From positions 1-16,637 of the forward strand of contig WJKD01000218.1 in the NCBI GenBank assembly GCA_014729315.1: 16,637 nt of DNA, read 5' to 3'. The position numbers and the translations under genes were made by a program. A model generated the notes under the pieces. That model was given only the letters and a program-made list of their open reading frames with translations. It was not told the origin of the DNA and made no database searches. This stretch comes from Promethearchaeota archaeon (GTDB taxonomy: Archaea > Asgardarchaeota > Lokiarchaeia > Sigynarchaeales > SOKP01). Below, piece by piece: positions 1 to 7,452 of this stretch (positions are counted from its first letter, which is position 1; the number at the start of each line of letters is the position of its first letter).

Positions 1-2
1 AT

Positions 3-434
3 CTTGTTGACACGACGGTAAATATGGAAGAGGCTTATTTTTCATTAGACGGCAAGTACATCATCGCGGGAGAAACTGATGCCGATTCTGCTTATTTCTT
101 TAACAATTCAATTACAAATCCAAAGCTTCCTGTATGGGCCTACTCTGATTCTGGTGTTCCAGCAGTAGACATTTCGGGATTGGGGCAATATTTTATAATT
201 TCTACTAATAATCCTAAATCTTTAAGATTATATCAACATGTAGTTCAAACATCACCCTCAAATGTTATTGTGGGTGAAGATGATGACGATGATAATAGTA
301 ATGAAGTAAACGGAAGATTTGCTATTCCGGGATATCAGATTTACATTTTGGTTACATTAGCGATAGGAGCCACTTTATTATTGATTTCGTCTAAAAAGAC
401 TATCTCAGAAAAAGTGTTTAAATTACGAAATTAA
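3..434 (+). CDS. Membrane-anchored surface protein, beta-propeller-like, C-terminal part (5' truncated)
   Basis: The frame is open to the left window edge, so the ATG at 24 is probably internal and the gene begins outside. Numbering from that Met, residues 1-75 read like two blades of a WD40/YVTN-type beta-propeller (FSLDGKYIIAG, then VDISGLGQYFIIST...LRLY). Next come an acidic linker (about 84-94, five consecutive Asp), the motif IPGY (101-104), a hydrophobic helix (about 105-122) and a basic end. This linker/IPGY/helix/basic layout resembles C-terminal sorting or anchoring tails of archaeal secreted proteins. The inferred role is an exported repeat protein held at the outer face of the membrane. 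Its ligand is unknown. A T-tract follows the stop. Confidence 0.75.
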   Translation, partial: LVDTTVNMEEAYFSLDGKYIIAGETDADSAYFFNNSITNPKLPVWAYSDSGVPAVDISGLGQYFIISTNNPKSLRLYQHVVQTSPSNVIVGEDDDDDNSNEVNGRFAIPGYQIYILVTLAIGATLLLISSKKTISEKVFKLRN

Positions 435-443
435 AAATCAATA

Positions 444-460
444 TTTTTAACTTTTTTTTT
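444..460 (+). terminator. Oligo-T termination tract after the surface protein
   Basis: Two T runs (5 and 9 T) begin about 10 nt after the TAA stop. Archaeal RNA polymerase terminates at such U-rich tracts without needing a hairpin. No stem is visible. Confidence 0.4.
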
Positions 461-488
461 CAAAAAATCAAAATCAAGGAGTATTTTA

Positions 489-560
489 TTGGAAAAATGT
501 AGAGAGACCGATTTTGATATAGTTATTGAATTACTGGTTGCCTATATCCATCATTTATAG
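489..560 (+). CDS. Possible 23-residue mini-ORF or GNAT-like remnant
   Basis: A TTG at 489 is preceded by AAGGAG (476-481) with a 7-nt spacer, the best ribosome-binding site in this part of the window. It opens 23 codons ending in TAG. G is biased to codon position 1 (8 of 23 codons), as in real genes. The peptide (ETDFDIVIELLVAYI core) resembles the first strand and helix of a GNAT acetyltransferase, but the rest of the fold is absent: the reading stops just before the trmO 3' end. It could be a microprotein, or the stump of a gene whose remainder was lost. No family is claimed. Confidence 0.3.
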   Translation: MEKCRETDFDIVIELLVAYIHHL

Positions 561-570
561 ATCAGAGTAT

Positions 571-1170
571 CTATTTTTCTTTATCACGATTCAAGCAAGG
601 ATGAGAACGAGGATTTACAGAATAAGGATTTGGCTGACTATTATTATCCGAAGTTTCAATTAAATTTTTTAATTCTTCCATAAGCGAATACATCCAATCT
701 GCTAGTTTAACATTTAAAGGCGAGTCGTAAAAGGGTAAATGGGGCTTTATGTCCACAACGGGAGTGTTATCAATAGCGTCCAATCCTTCAACTAGTAACG
801 ATTTTCCTTTTCTCTTTATTAATTTGACAGTTGTCTTCGCAATTGGATTTGGTCTTACGGGGGATCGCGTGGCAAAAATTCCCTTAATTGGCATGTTTTT
901 CAAGCCTGCAGGATGAACTTTTTTAATTCGACGCGCACTATTAGGTGTTTTGTGAGTCCAAAAGAGGATAACCAAGTGAGAGAAGTCTTCAATCCCGTCC
1001 AAGCAATCTGCGTATTTGTCCTCCACGATTATCTCAGAAGTTATTAAATCTGCTCCTCTGCTCTGCGCTACTTCAAAATCTAATTTTATGTCTTCGTTCG
1101 CATACTTTAGAACTTCTTTATCTGCCTTATTTTTTACAATTCCTATTGGTTTTATTCGAAATTCTTTCAT
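571..1170 (-). CDS. trmO: tRNA (adenine(37)-N6)-methyltransferase TrmO (TsaA/UPF0066 family)
   Basis: TrmO uses S-adenosylmethionine to methylate the N6 of t6A37 in threonine tRNAs, tuning decoding in the cytoplasm. The family core is clear over about residues 5-155: an N-terminal strand with IGIVKN; GIEDFSHLVILFWTHK (59-74); the hallmark GIFATRSPVRPNPI (97-110), which in the family shapes the cofactor pocket; and DNTPVVDIKPHLP (134-146). The final 40 or so residues are polar, rich in Asn and Pro, and lie outside the conserved domain. The ATG at 1170 gives the expected start directly before the first family motif. The gene is convergent with the upstream surface-protein gene and divergent from the beta-helix operon. 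Family confidence is high. The exact tRNA substrate in Asgard archaea is inferred. Confidence 0.92.
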   Translation of the reverse strand: MKEFRIKPIGIVKNKADKEVLKYANEDIKLDFEVAQSRGADLITSEIIVEDKYADCLDGIEDFSHLVILFWTHKTPNSARRIKKVHPAGLKNMPIKGIFATRSPVRPNPIAKTTVKLIKRKGKSLLVEGLDAIDNTPVVDIKPHLPFYDSPLNVKLADWMYSLMEELKNLIETSDNNSQPNPYSVNPRSHPCLNRDKEK

Positions 1171-1308
1171 TTTTTTAGATGTAAGATTAGTAGGATTAAG
1201 TATAGAAAAGTTTCATACTATTTTATGTTTTAGTAATACTATTCGGTTTTTAACATTTCTTTGAAATCTAACTTAATTTCATTAAATAAAATTTGGACTC
1301 TATTGGTA

Positions 1309-1351
1309 TTGGAATAATCGATTTTGGTTTATTTTTTACTTTGTATTCCAA
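1309..1351. repeat. 8-bp inverted repeat upstream of the beta-helix/regulator operon
   Basis: TTGGAATA (1309-1316) and TATTCCAA (1344-1351) are perfect complements separated by 27 nt. They lie just upstream of the TATA-like box at 1374. This could be a two-half-site operator. An 8-bp match with this spacing can also arise by chance in such AT-rich DNA. Confidence 0.35.
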
Positions 1352-1373
1352 CAATGAATTTTTAATAAAACTA

Positions 1374-1383
1374 CTTAAATAAT
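1374..1383 (+). promoter_or_regulatory. TATA-like box for the beta-helix/regulator operon
   Basis: CTTAAATAAT follows a short A-rich stretch (BRE-like). A start about 25 nt downstream would fall near 1405, before both candidate start codons (1420 and 1471). Confidence 0.45.
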
Positions 1384-1470
1384 CGTTCTTTACGAATTTT
1401 TAAGTAAAAAAAAGGTATTATGGGGATTTTTTTTATTATATCTGGTTTAAAAAAACATTCTAAAGGAAAA

Positions 1471-3435
1471 ATGAAAAAGAAATTTATTATTTTTTCAATA
1501 CTATTTTTGATCTTAATTCTCACGATTTTTATTTTTGCTAATCCTAATCAGAGAACTATCAAAAAAGATTTAGGAGAAATTCACGAAAACACCACATTAC
1601 AACCTAAAAAAGCGGGATATTATACTCCAAGTTTTATCCATATAGACGAAATTGATCCAAATAATTGGTCGAATACAGCGAGCACATACGGTTGGTGTTA
1701 CGAGAAAGATGGAGTGTACTATATTGAGAATTGTACAATTGACGGGAGTAGTTCACCGTTAGGAACTTCCATATTCATTAACAATTCCAGAAACACTGAA
1801 TTCGTTATTCGTAATTGTACAGTTTTTGATTCTAGTACTCCCTCTTTAAGTGATGGTATAAAATTAGAGAATTCTACTAACGGCAAAATTATTGCTAATA
1901 ATTGTTCAAATAATAACTATGGAATTTTTTTAAATCTTAATTGTGATAATAACGCTCTCTTACATAATTTATTGATTAATAATGATCATACTGGCATTCT
2001 GTTAGATAATCAATGTGATTCCAATCGTTTAGAAAATAATTTAGCAATAAATAACGGAAGTATCGTCCAAAACATTGGTATATCTTTAATGAATGATTGT
2101 TTCAACAATACTATTAAAAATAACACTGCAAACAATAACGATTTTCAAGGAATTTTCTTATTAAATAATTGCGATAATAACACGATTATATATAATACTG
2201 CAAGTAATGTGGGAGCTCTCGATCAAAATAGGGGCATTTATCTTTCTAACACTTGTGAGAATAATACCATAATTGGTAATAATGTCAGCTATAACTACCA
2301 TGATGGGATTTTTCTAAGCAATTATTGCTCAAATAATACGATCTTAAAGAACTATGCAACAAATAATCAAGAAAATGGAATTCTACTGATCTCATATTGC
2401 GGAAATAATACTATATCGAATAACACAGTGGGAAATAAGGATTCAATTAACCAGAAAAACGCTATAAGTTTATATGGTAATTGTCACGAAAATATAATTT
2501 CTTGCAATGAAATTATAAATAATACAGTCTCTGGTTTAATACTTAGAAATTCAAGTAATAATCGAATTCGTATTAACAATATCTTTAACAATACAAACAA
2601 CGGCGTAGATATCCAAGAAGATTGTGTTAATAATTCACTTGAAAGTAATATTATTCAGGATAACCGTAAAACGGGAATATATTTAGAAAACAATTGTAAT
2701 AATAATTCCTTTTTCAATAATCAGATATTTGATAATTTAAAGTATGGCGTTATAATAGAGAATGAGACGACTCCTTGTAGTCATAATCGTTTTAGAGGGA
2801 ATTTTTTTAATAATCCTTCGGGAATTAACGCTTTAGATAATTGTAGCAATAATTATTGGGACGGAAATTGGTGGCACGATTATCAAGGTGCTGATGAAAA
2901 CGATGATGGTGTTGGAGATACTCCTCACGAGATTCCTGGTTCTGGAGATGCTCAAGATAATAATCCTATTTGGGATGACGGTCCTGATGATGAAAATGAT
3001 GAAAATGACAAGGATGAGACTTTTACTCTTAGCTTTGAGGATTATGTCTTGATTTTTCTTGTTTTGACGATTCTTATTGCAATAACTGTCCCCACTGTTT
3101 ATCTTTTTTTCCGAAGAAATCTTAAAAAGAAAGCTATTACAAAAAGGTTTCATAAATCAAAAAACAAATCTTTATTATTAGAGATTTTTAATCCAGAAAG
3201 AGATCCACAGAAATCAAAAGAACTAGATCAGATTAATTTAACTACGATTAGTTTTGCCCTACTTGAAAAAGTCGACAAATTAGATTTGAATGATAATGAA
3301 AAAGGAGAATTCTTTGAAGAACTAATTTCGTTTTCCACGAAAGAAAGGGAAGAAATATTAGATTTTGTATTAGAAAAGTCGAAAAACACCTCGAAAGAAC
3401 TTAATGACAGAGATATCGGAGGTGTTTCGGAATGA
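1471..3435 (+). CDS. NosD-like right-handed beta-helix surface protein with cytoplasmic tail
   Basis: The ATG at 1471 gives a classical signal peptide (MKKK, then about 20 hydrophobic residues); an in-frame ATG at 1420 would add 17 residues. Numbering from 1471: a shared N-terminal module (about 50-110, with WCYEKDGVYYIENC), then some 16 beta-helix coils of roughly 24 residues built on C-x-NNTI..N and GI.L patterns (NosD/parallel beta-helix repeats), an Asn/Trp-rich cap (WDGNWWHDYQG), an Asp-rich DENDDGVGDTP segment resembling Ca2+-binding loops, an acidic linker, a membrane helix (about 524-547) and a tail of about 107 charged helical residues inside the cell. N-x-S/T sequons are abundant. 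Such folds serve as adhesins, S-layer-associated proteins or polysaccharide-acting proteins; no catalytic residues are recognisable. It overlaps the next gene by 4 nt, so the two are translated together. Confidence 0.85.
   Translation: MKKKFIIFSILFLILILTIFIFANPNQRTIKKDLGEIHENTTLQPKKAGYYTPSFIHIDEIDPNNWSNTASTYGWCYEKDGVYYIENCTIDGSSSPLGTSIFINNSRNTEFVIRNCTVFDSSTPSLSDGIKLENSTNGKIIANNCSNNNYGIFLNLNCDNNALLHNLLINNDHTGILLDNQCDSNRLENNLAINNGSIVQNIGISLMNDCFNNTIKNNTANNNDFQGIFLLNNCDNNTIIYNTASNVGALDQNRGIYLSNTCENNTIIGNNVSYNYHDGIFLSNYCSNNTILKNYATNNQENGILLISYCGNNTISNNTVGNKDSINQKNAISLYGNCHENIISCNEIINNTVSGLILRNSSNNRIRINNIFNNTNNGVDIQEDCVNNSLESNIIQDNRKTGIYLENNCNNNSFFNNQIFDNLKYGVIIENETTPCSHNRFRGNFFNNPSGINALDNCSNNYWDGNWWHDYQGADENDDGVGDTPHEIPGSGDAQDNNPIWDDGPDDENDENDKDETFTLSFEDYVLIFLVLTILIAITVPTVYLFFRRNLKKKAITKRFHKSKNKSLLLEIFNPERDPQKSKELDQINLTTISFALLEKVDKLDLNDNEKGEFFEELISFSTKEREEILDFVLEKSKNTSKELNDRDIGGVSE
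3418..3424 (+). promoter_or_regulatory. Strong Shine-Dalgarno inside the preceding gene
   Basis: GGAGGTG, complementary to the 16S rRNA 3' end, lies 7 nt before the ATG at 3432 and within the last codons of the beta-helix gene. With the ATGA overlap it indicates coupled translation and fixes the start of the regulator. Confidence 0.8.
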
Positions 3436-4115
3436 CAGAGATAGTTCAAAAGCACGAAGTTTTAATTTACGAGCTTGTTCAAGAATACGTAGAACAAAAT
3501 AGAGTATTTAACGCTAAACAGATTGTTCCTTATTTAACTTCAAGAATAACAAAGTCGAAGATTAATTTAAACGAAAAAGGAATAAAATTAATACTACAGA
3601 AACTTATTGAAAAAGATTACATCAGAGAGGGCACAACTCTAATCAAAAGCGAATTGCTAAAAAACCAAAACAGAGAGAAAATTTATACTTTCATTAAAAA
3701 TCATCCGGGTACTTTTTTTCAAAGGATTGTAAAAGAGCTAAGATATAATAAATCCGTCGTAGCGTGGCATCTTAAAATCCTCCAAAAGTTCAATTGTATT
3801 GATTCACTAAATTTCGATAACCGAGATATTTATGTTGTCAACGATTTCCCCGTTGTCATAGCAAAAATTGTCTATTTATGTTCTCATAAAAAGAGTTATA
3901 CCATTATCAAGTATTTTTTGAAAAATCACAGCAATGTGAAAAAAAGCGACTTATATAAAAGATTAAATATGCATCATTATACTGTAAAGAAATTTTTGAG
4001 TCTTTTAGAAGAAACCCAGATTATTAAAAGAGAAATCAAGTCAAGGACATCTTATTACGAATTTAATAAAGAATATTTTCAATCGATTATCAGAAAATAC
4101 AATTTGTCAGTTTAA
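3432..4115 (+). CDS. Multi-winged-helix transcriptional regulator coupled to the beta-helix protein
   Basis: This 227-residue basic protein has no membrane segment. Residues about 80-136 form a clear winged helix (REKIYTFIKNHPG...VVAWHLKILQKFNCI, ArsR/MarR-like recognition helix). Residues about 154-214 form a second one (IIKYFLKNHSNVKKSDLYKRL...VKKFLSLLEETQII). The N-terminal 70 residues may be a third, degenerate unit. No ligand-binding or metal-binding residues are evident. The coupled start (ATGA overlap) implies co-synthesis with the membrane protein in a fixed ratio, so the regulator may sense the state of that protein's cytoplasmic tail or control the surface-protein genes around it, including the paralogue directly downstream. 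DNA binding is a confident family inference; the target is speculation. Confidence 0.8.
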   Translation: MTEIVQKHEVLIYELVQEYVEQNRVFNAKQIVPYLTSRITKSKINLNEKGIKLILQKLIEKDYIREGTTLIKSELLKNQNREKIYTFIKNHPGTFFQRIVKELRYNKSVVAWHLKILQKFNCIDSLNFDNRDIYVVNDFPVVIAKIVYLCSHKKSYTIIKYFLKNHSNVKKSDLYKRLNMHHYTVKKFLSLLEETQIIKREIKSRTSYYEFNKEYFQSIIRKYNLSV

Positions 4116-4127
4116 GCTCTTCTTTTT

Positions 4128-4147
4128 GGATTTGTATCCTTTTTTTT
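4128..4147 (+). terminator. Hairpin plus T8 terminator after the regulator
   Basis: GGAT-TTGT-ATCC forms a short 4-bp stem directly followed by eight T, 12 nt after the regulator stop. The stem is weak, but the T tract alone is enough for archaeal termination. Confidence 0.5.
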
Positions 4148-4173
4148 AAATTGTCACTTTTGTTCAATACCCC

Positions 4174-4181
4174 TTTATATA
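4174..4181 (+). promoter_or_regulatory. TATA box of the large beta-helix gene
   Basis: TTTATATA is a consensus archaeal TATA box, the best in the window. Transcription should begin near 4205, leaving a leader of about 75-80 nt before the ATG at 4284. Confidence 0.65.
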
Positions 4182-4210
4182 GGAAAATAGGTGTGTTTAA
4201 TCTAATTATG

Positions 4211-4235
4211 GGTTCTAAGTTTGGTTTATAGAACC
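4211..4235 (+). repeat. Inverted repeat/hairpin at the 5' end of the large beta-helix transcript
   Basis: GGTTCTA (4211-4217) and TAGAACC (4229-4235) are perfect complements around an 11-nt loop, extendable by one G-U pair. The repeat begins within a few nucleotides of the start site predicted from the TATA box at 4174. It could therefore be a 5' stem-loop in the RNA or an operator overlapping the transcription start. Confidence 0.45.
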
Positions 4236-4283
4236 TCAGTCATGAAAATTTAACTCATAAAAACAAATTAAAGTGTGAAATCT

Positions 4284-7200
4284 ATGAAAATAAACAATAA
4301 GAGATTATTTTTGCTCTGCACGATTGCGATAATCGTTTGCATATTTTTGTTTTCCTTAAAACCAATACAAAGCGAAAATAATAATACTGGCGATGACGAA
4401 GACTCTTACATAGAGGAAAATGAAGATTTTATTAAAATAATACCTCTACCCTCTGCACAATACGAACCTGGTTTTATACATATTGACGGATCTATCCCTA
4501 ATAACTGGTCAGATACGGCGAGTATGTATAGTTGGTGTTATGAAAAAGAAGGAGTATACTATATTGAGAACTGTTCAATTGATGTTGGTAGCTCCACAGA
4601 CGGGAATGGGATTCTTATAGAGAATTCTGAAAATACATATTTTATAATACAAAACTGTACAATAAGAAATTCTGGGACGGGCAACGTCGATGCGGGCATA
4701 AAGCTAGTAAATACTTCCAACGGGACCATTATAAATAATAATTGTTCATATAATGGAAATTCAGGAATTCTTCTCCTTACTGGCTGCAAGAAGAATCTTA
4801 TTTTTAATAACACCGCAAACTATAACGACGGAAGTGGGATATACCTTTCTTTCAACTGTGAAGATAATTTAATAATTGATAATAAGGTAAACAATAACGA
4901 CGCTTATGGGATACACCTAAGAGAATTTTGTAAAAATAACACTATCTCAAAGAACATTGCGGGAAATTCGATCGGAAGTAATATTCAAAATAACGGTATA
5001 TATTTCAGAGACGATTGTATTAATAACACGATCAAGAACAATCAAATAAACGATAACGAGTACTATGGTGTATATCTCTTTTTAAATTGCGATAATAACA
5101 CAGTTCATAATAACACCATAAATAACAACCACGAGTTCGGTATCAATCTTTACTCTGCTTCGAATAATATAATCTCGAATAATACAGTTATTAATAATAA
5201 CTTTTATGGTATATGTTTAGTACAAGATTCTAACAATAATATAATCCGAGAGAATGTGATAAATGATAACAACCAATACGGAATATATCTCCTCACAGAT
5301 TGTAACGAGAACATAATATCGGGAAATCAATTATCCCAATCGAGTTCGAATAGCCAGGATGTTGGAATTTATCTATGGAAAGGTTGTTCGATGAATAAAA
5401 TAATAAATAATACGGTAAATAACAACGAAATCTACGGAATTAGATTAAGTGCTAATTGCAATTACAACCTAGTAGAAGCCAATTTTGCGGGTAATCTTGT
5501 AGGGACAAATTATCAAGATCGAGGAATCTACTTAAACGGAGATTCTAATCATAATATATTCAGAGATAATACTTTGAATAAAAATGTTCAATATGGGATA
5601 TACATATTCGATGGTTGTATAAATAATACCATCGTTAATAATTCTGCAAACGAGAATTTTTTGCATGGTATATACTTTGAATCCGATAGTAGAGAAAATT
5701 TCGTTCTAAATAATACGGTAACTAATAATGGAGAATACGGGGTATATTTGACCTTAGGATGCAATGAAAATGTTATAGACAATAACGAAATATTTGACAA
5801 CATGATTGGGATTATGCTCTTCAATAAAACTATGAAGAATATATTATCCAATAATATCGCAGGAAATTACTTAACAACTAATCAGCAGTGTGGAATAATA
5901 TTGTCAACTAATGCGAGCGAGAACAAATTGTATAGAAATGTCTTAAATTATCATACGAAATCTGGTATTTATTTAAATAATTACTGTAAGAATAATAAGA
6001 TGGTCAATAATACAGTAGGAAATAACGATGAAAATGGAATATACATATTCCACTATTGTGAAAATAATACTATTGAAGGAACTCTCTCAAACGAAAATGC
6101 GCATCATGGACTTCGATTAGAAGATGAGTGTAATGAAAACAAGATATTTAACAACACAATACAAGAAAACGAGGGAATAGGTATATTACTTTATAAAAAC
6201 TGCTCCGGAAATGACATTCAAAAAAATTTAGTCATTGATAATGAACAAGAGGGAATTTCTTTATATTACGATTGTTGGGATAATGTCATTATAAATAATA
6301 CTGCAAAGAACAGCTTAGGAAGCTCTAGCCAAAATCAGGGAGTTTATTTAGAAGGAAATTGCTCTAACACACAAATTATCAATAATAATATATACAATAA
6401 TCAATTTTATGGAATCCACTTATTCGACGATTGTAATAATAATTATGTTGAAGGAAATAATGTCGGAAATTCTCAGGGGACTTCTATCCAAGATTATGGA
6501 ATATTTCTTCAAAACCAGTGCTCTCTTAACATCATCGAGAATAATATAATAATGGATAATACGCAATACAGTATTTATTTAAGCGCTAACTGTGTTAACA
6601 ACACAATAGAATTAAATGATTTATTTAACACAGATTTTGGAACTAATCAAGACACAGGAATAATATTGAGTTCGAATTGTCATAATAACACCATAAAAGG
6701 GAATTCGGCATATAATAACACTCAATATGGAATTTCTCTTGATACGAACTGCGACGAAAATAAGATTTTAGACAATGACTTCATTAGAAATCAACAAGGT
6801 TTGTTATTAGTGTTCGGTTGTGATACGAATACAATTTCCGGAAATGAATTTAGAAACAATACCCAATATGGAATTCGAATTGAAGCTAACTGCAATTTTA
6901 ACGAAATACTTCAAAATCAGATTACCGACAATGAAATATATGGAATCCTAATAAAGCAATCGGTTTCAGAATGTCAAAATAATACTATATCGGGGAACAT
7001 TTTTAATAATCCATCAGCAATATTTAACGCTCAAGATAATTGTTCAAAAAATACTTGGAATGGTAATTGGTGGCACGATTATGAGGGCGAGGATAAAGAC
7101 GACGATCACATTGGTGATATTCCTTATAACATATCCGGATCTGCATCAGCCAAAGATTATTATCCTTTATGGATAGACGAATGTGATACATGTACACCAC

Positions 7201-7397
7201 CTGGGAACGTTAACGGTGATGATGACGATAGTAACGGTGAGGACATTGAACCCGATAATTTGGGTGGTTTAATAGCTCTTAGTGTTACTGTTATTATAGT
7301 TGTACCAATAGGTATATTAGGAGTCCTCTATTGGCAAAAACCAGAATTAATTAAAGATTTTGTAGCCAAATTAAAAGGAAAACTCAATCGTAAATAA
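4284..7397 (+). CDS. Large NosD-like right-handed beta-helix surface protein
   Basis: A signal peptide (about residues 1-30) is followed by an acidic stretch and the same N-terminal module as the 1471 gene (PGFIHIDGSIPNNWS...WCYEKEGVYYIENC). About 35 coils of 22-26 residues follow, each with a GI.L strand, an x-C-x-x-N turn and NNTI/NN.V strands, as in NosD/PbH1 repeats. Cys recurs at nearly the same place in most coils, and N-x-S/T sequons are very dense. The end repeats the cap WNGNWWHDYEG and an Asp-rich KDDDHIGDIP loop, then CDTC, an acidic linker with DDDD, a membrane helix about 20-45 residues from the end and a short basic tail. A GTG at 4275 would add three residues. It has its own TATA box. 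It is probably an exposed fibre or adhesin; enzymatic activity is not indicated. Unlike its paralogue it lacks a cytoplasmic domain. Confidence 0.88.
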   Translation: MKINNKRLFLLCTIAIIVCIFLFSLKPIQSENNNTGDDEDSYIEENEDFIKIIPLPSAQYEPGFIHIDGSIPNNWSDTASMYSWCYEKEGVYYIENCSIDVGSSTDGNGILIENSENTYFIIQNCTIRNSGTGNVDAGIKLVNTSNGTIINNNCSYNGNSGILLLTGCKKNLIFNNTANYNDGSGIYLSFNCEDNLIIDNKVNNNDAYGIHLREFCKNNTISKNIAGNSIGSNIQNNGIYFRDDCINNTIKNNQINDNEYYGVYLFLNCDNNTVHNNTINNNHEFGINLYSASNNIISNNTVINNNFYGICLVQDSNNNIIRENVINDNNQYGIYLLTDCNENIISGNQLSQSSSNSQDVGIYLWKGCSMNKIINNTVNNNEIYGIRLSANCNYNLVEANFAGNLVGTNYQDRGIYLNGDSNHNIFRDNTLNKNVQYGIYIFDGCINNTIVNNSANENFLHGIYFESDSRENFVLNNTVTNNGEYGVYLTLGCNENVIDNNEIFDNMIGIMLFNKTMKNILSNNIAGNYLTTNQQCGIILSTNASENKLYRNVLNYHTKSGIYLNNYCKNNKMVNNTVGNNDENGIYIFHYCENNTIEGTLSNENAHHGLRLEDECNENKIFNNTIQENEGIGILLYKNCSGNDIQKNLVIDNEQEGISLYYDCWDNVIINNTAKNSLGSSSQNQGVYLEGNCSNTQIINNNIYNNQFYGIHLFDDCNNNYVEGNNVGNSQGTSIQDYGIFLQNQCSLNIIENNIIMDNTQYSIYLSANCVNNTIELNDLFNTDFGTNQDTGIILSSNCHNNTIKGNSAYNNTQYGISLDTNCDENKILDNDFIRNQQGLLLVFGCDTNTISGNEFRNNTQYGIRIEANCNFNEILQNQITDNEIYGILIKQSVSECQNNTISGNIFNNPSAIFNAQDNCSKNTWNGNWWHDYEGEDKDDDHIGDIPYNISGSASAKDYYPLWIDECDTCTPPGNVNGDDDDSNGEDIEPDNLGGLIALSVTVIIVVPIGILGVLYWQKPELIKDFVAKLKGKLNRK

Positions 7398-7421
7398 GGA
7401 AACTTATAACAAAATTTTCAA

Positions 7422-7432
7422 TTTTTTTTTTT
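7422..7432 (+). terminator. Oligo-T tract after the large beta-helix gene
   Basis: A run of 11 T begins about 25 nt after the stop, between this gene and the convergent TBP gene. Confidence 0.5.
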
Positions 7433-7452
7433 AAATTCCTTTATTTTTTCGA

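Noticed and set aside
1016..1264. Plus-strand open frame over the 5' half of trmO
   Set aside because: It is the antisense shadow of a well-conserved gene and its translation looks like no protein.
2833..3153. Minus-strand open frame inside the first beta-helix gene
   Set aside because: It is a shadow of Asn/Asp-rich repeat coding; its Ile-rich translation reflects complemented AAT/GAT codons.
4211..4235. tRNA T-arm-like GGTTC within the leader
   Set aside because: No acceptor stem, anticodon arm or D arm is found around it; no tRNA gene is visible in the window.
4600..7000. Repeated AATAAT-rich pattern that could suggest a CRISPR array or tandem DNA repeats
   Set aside because: Units vary in length and sequence and keep the reading frame; they are the coils of the beta-helix protein, not identical repeats with spacers.
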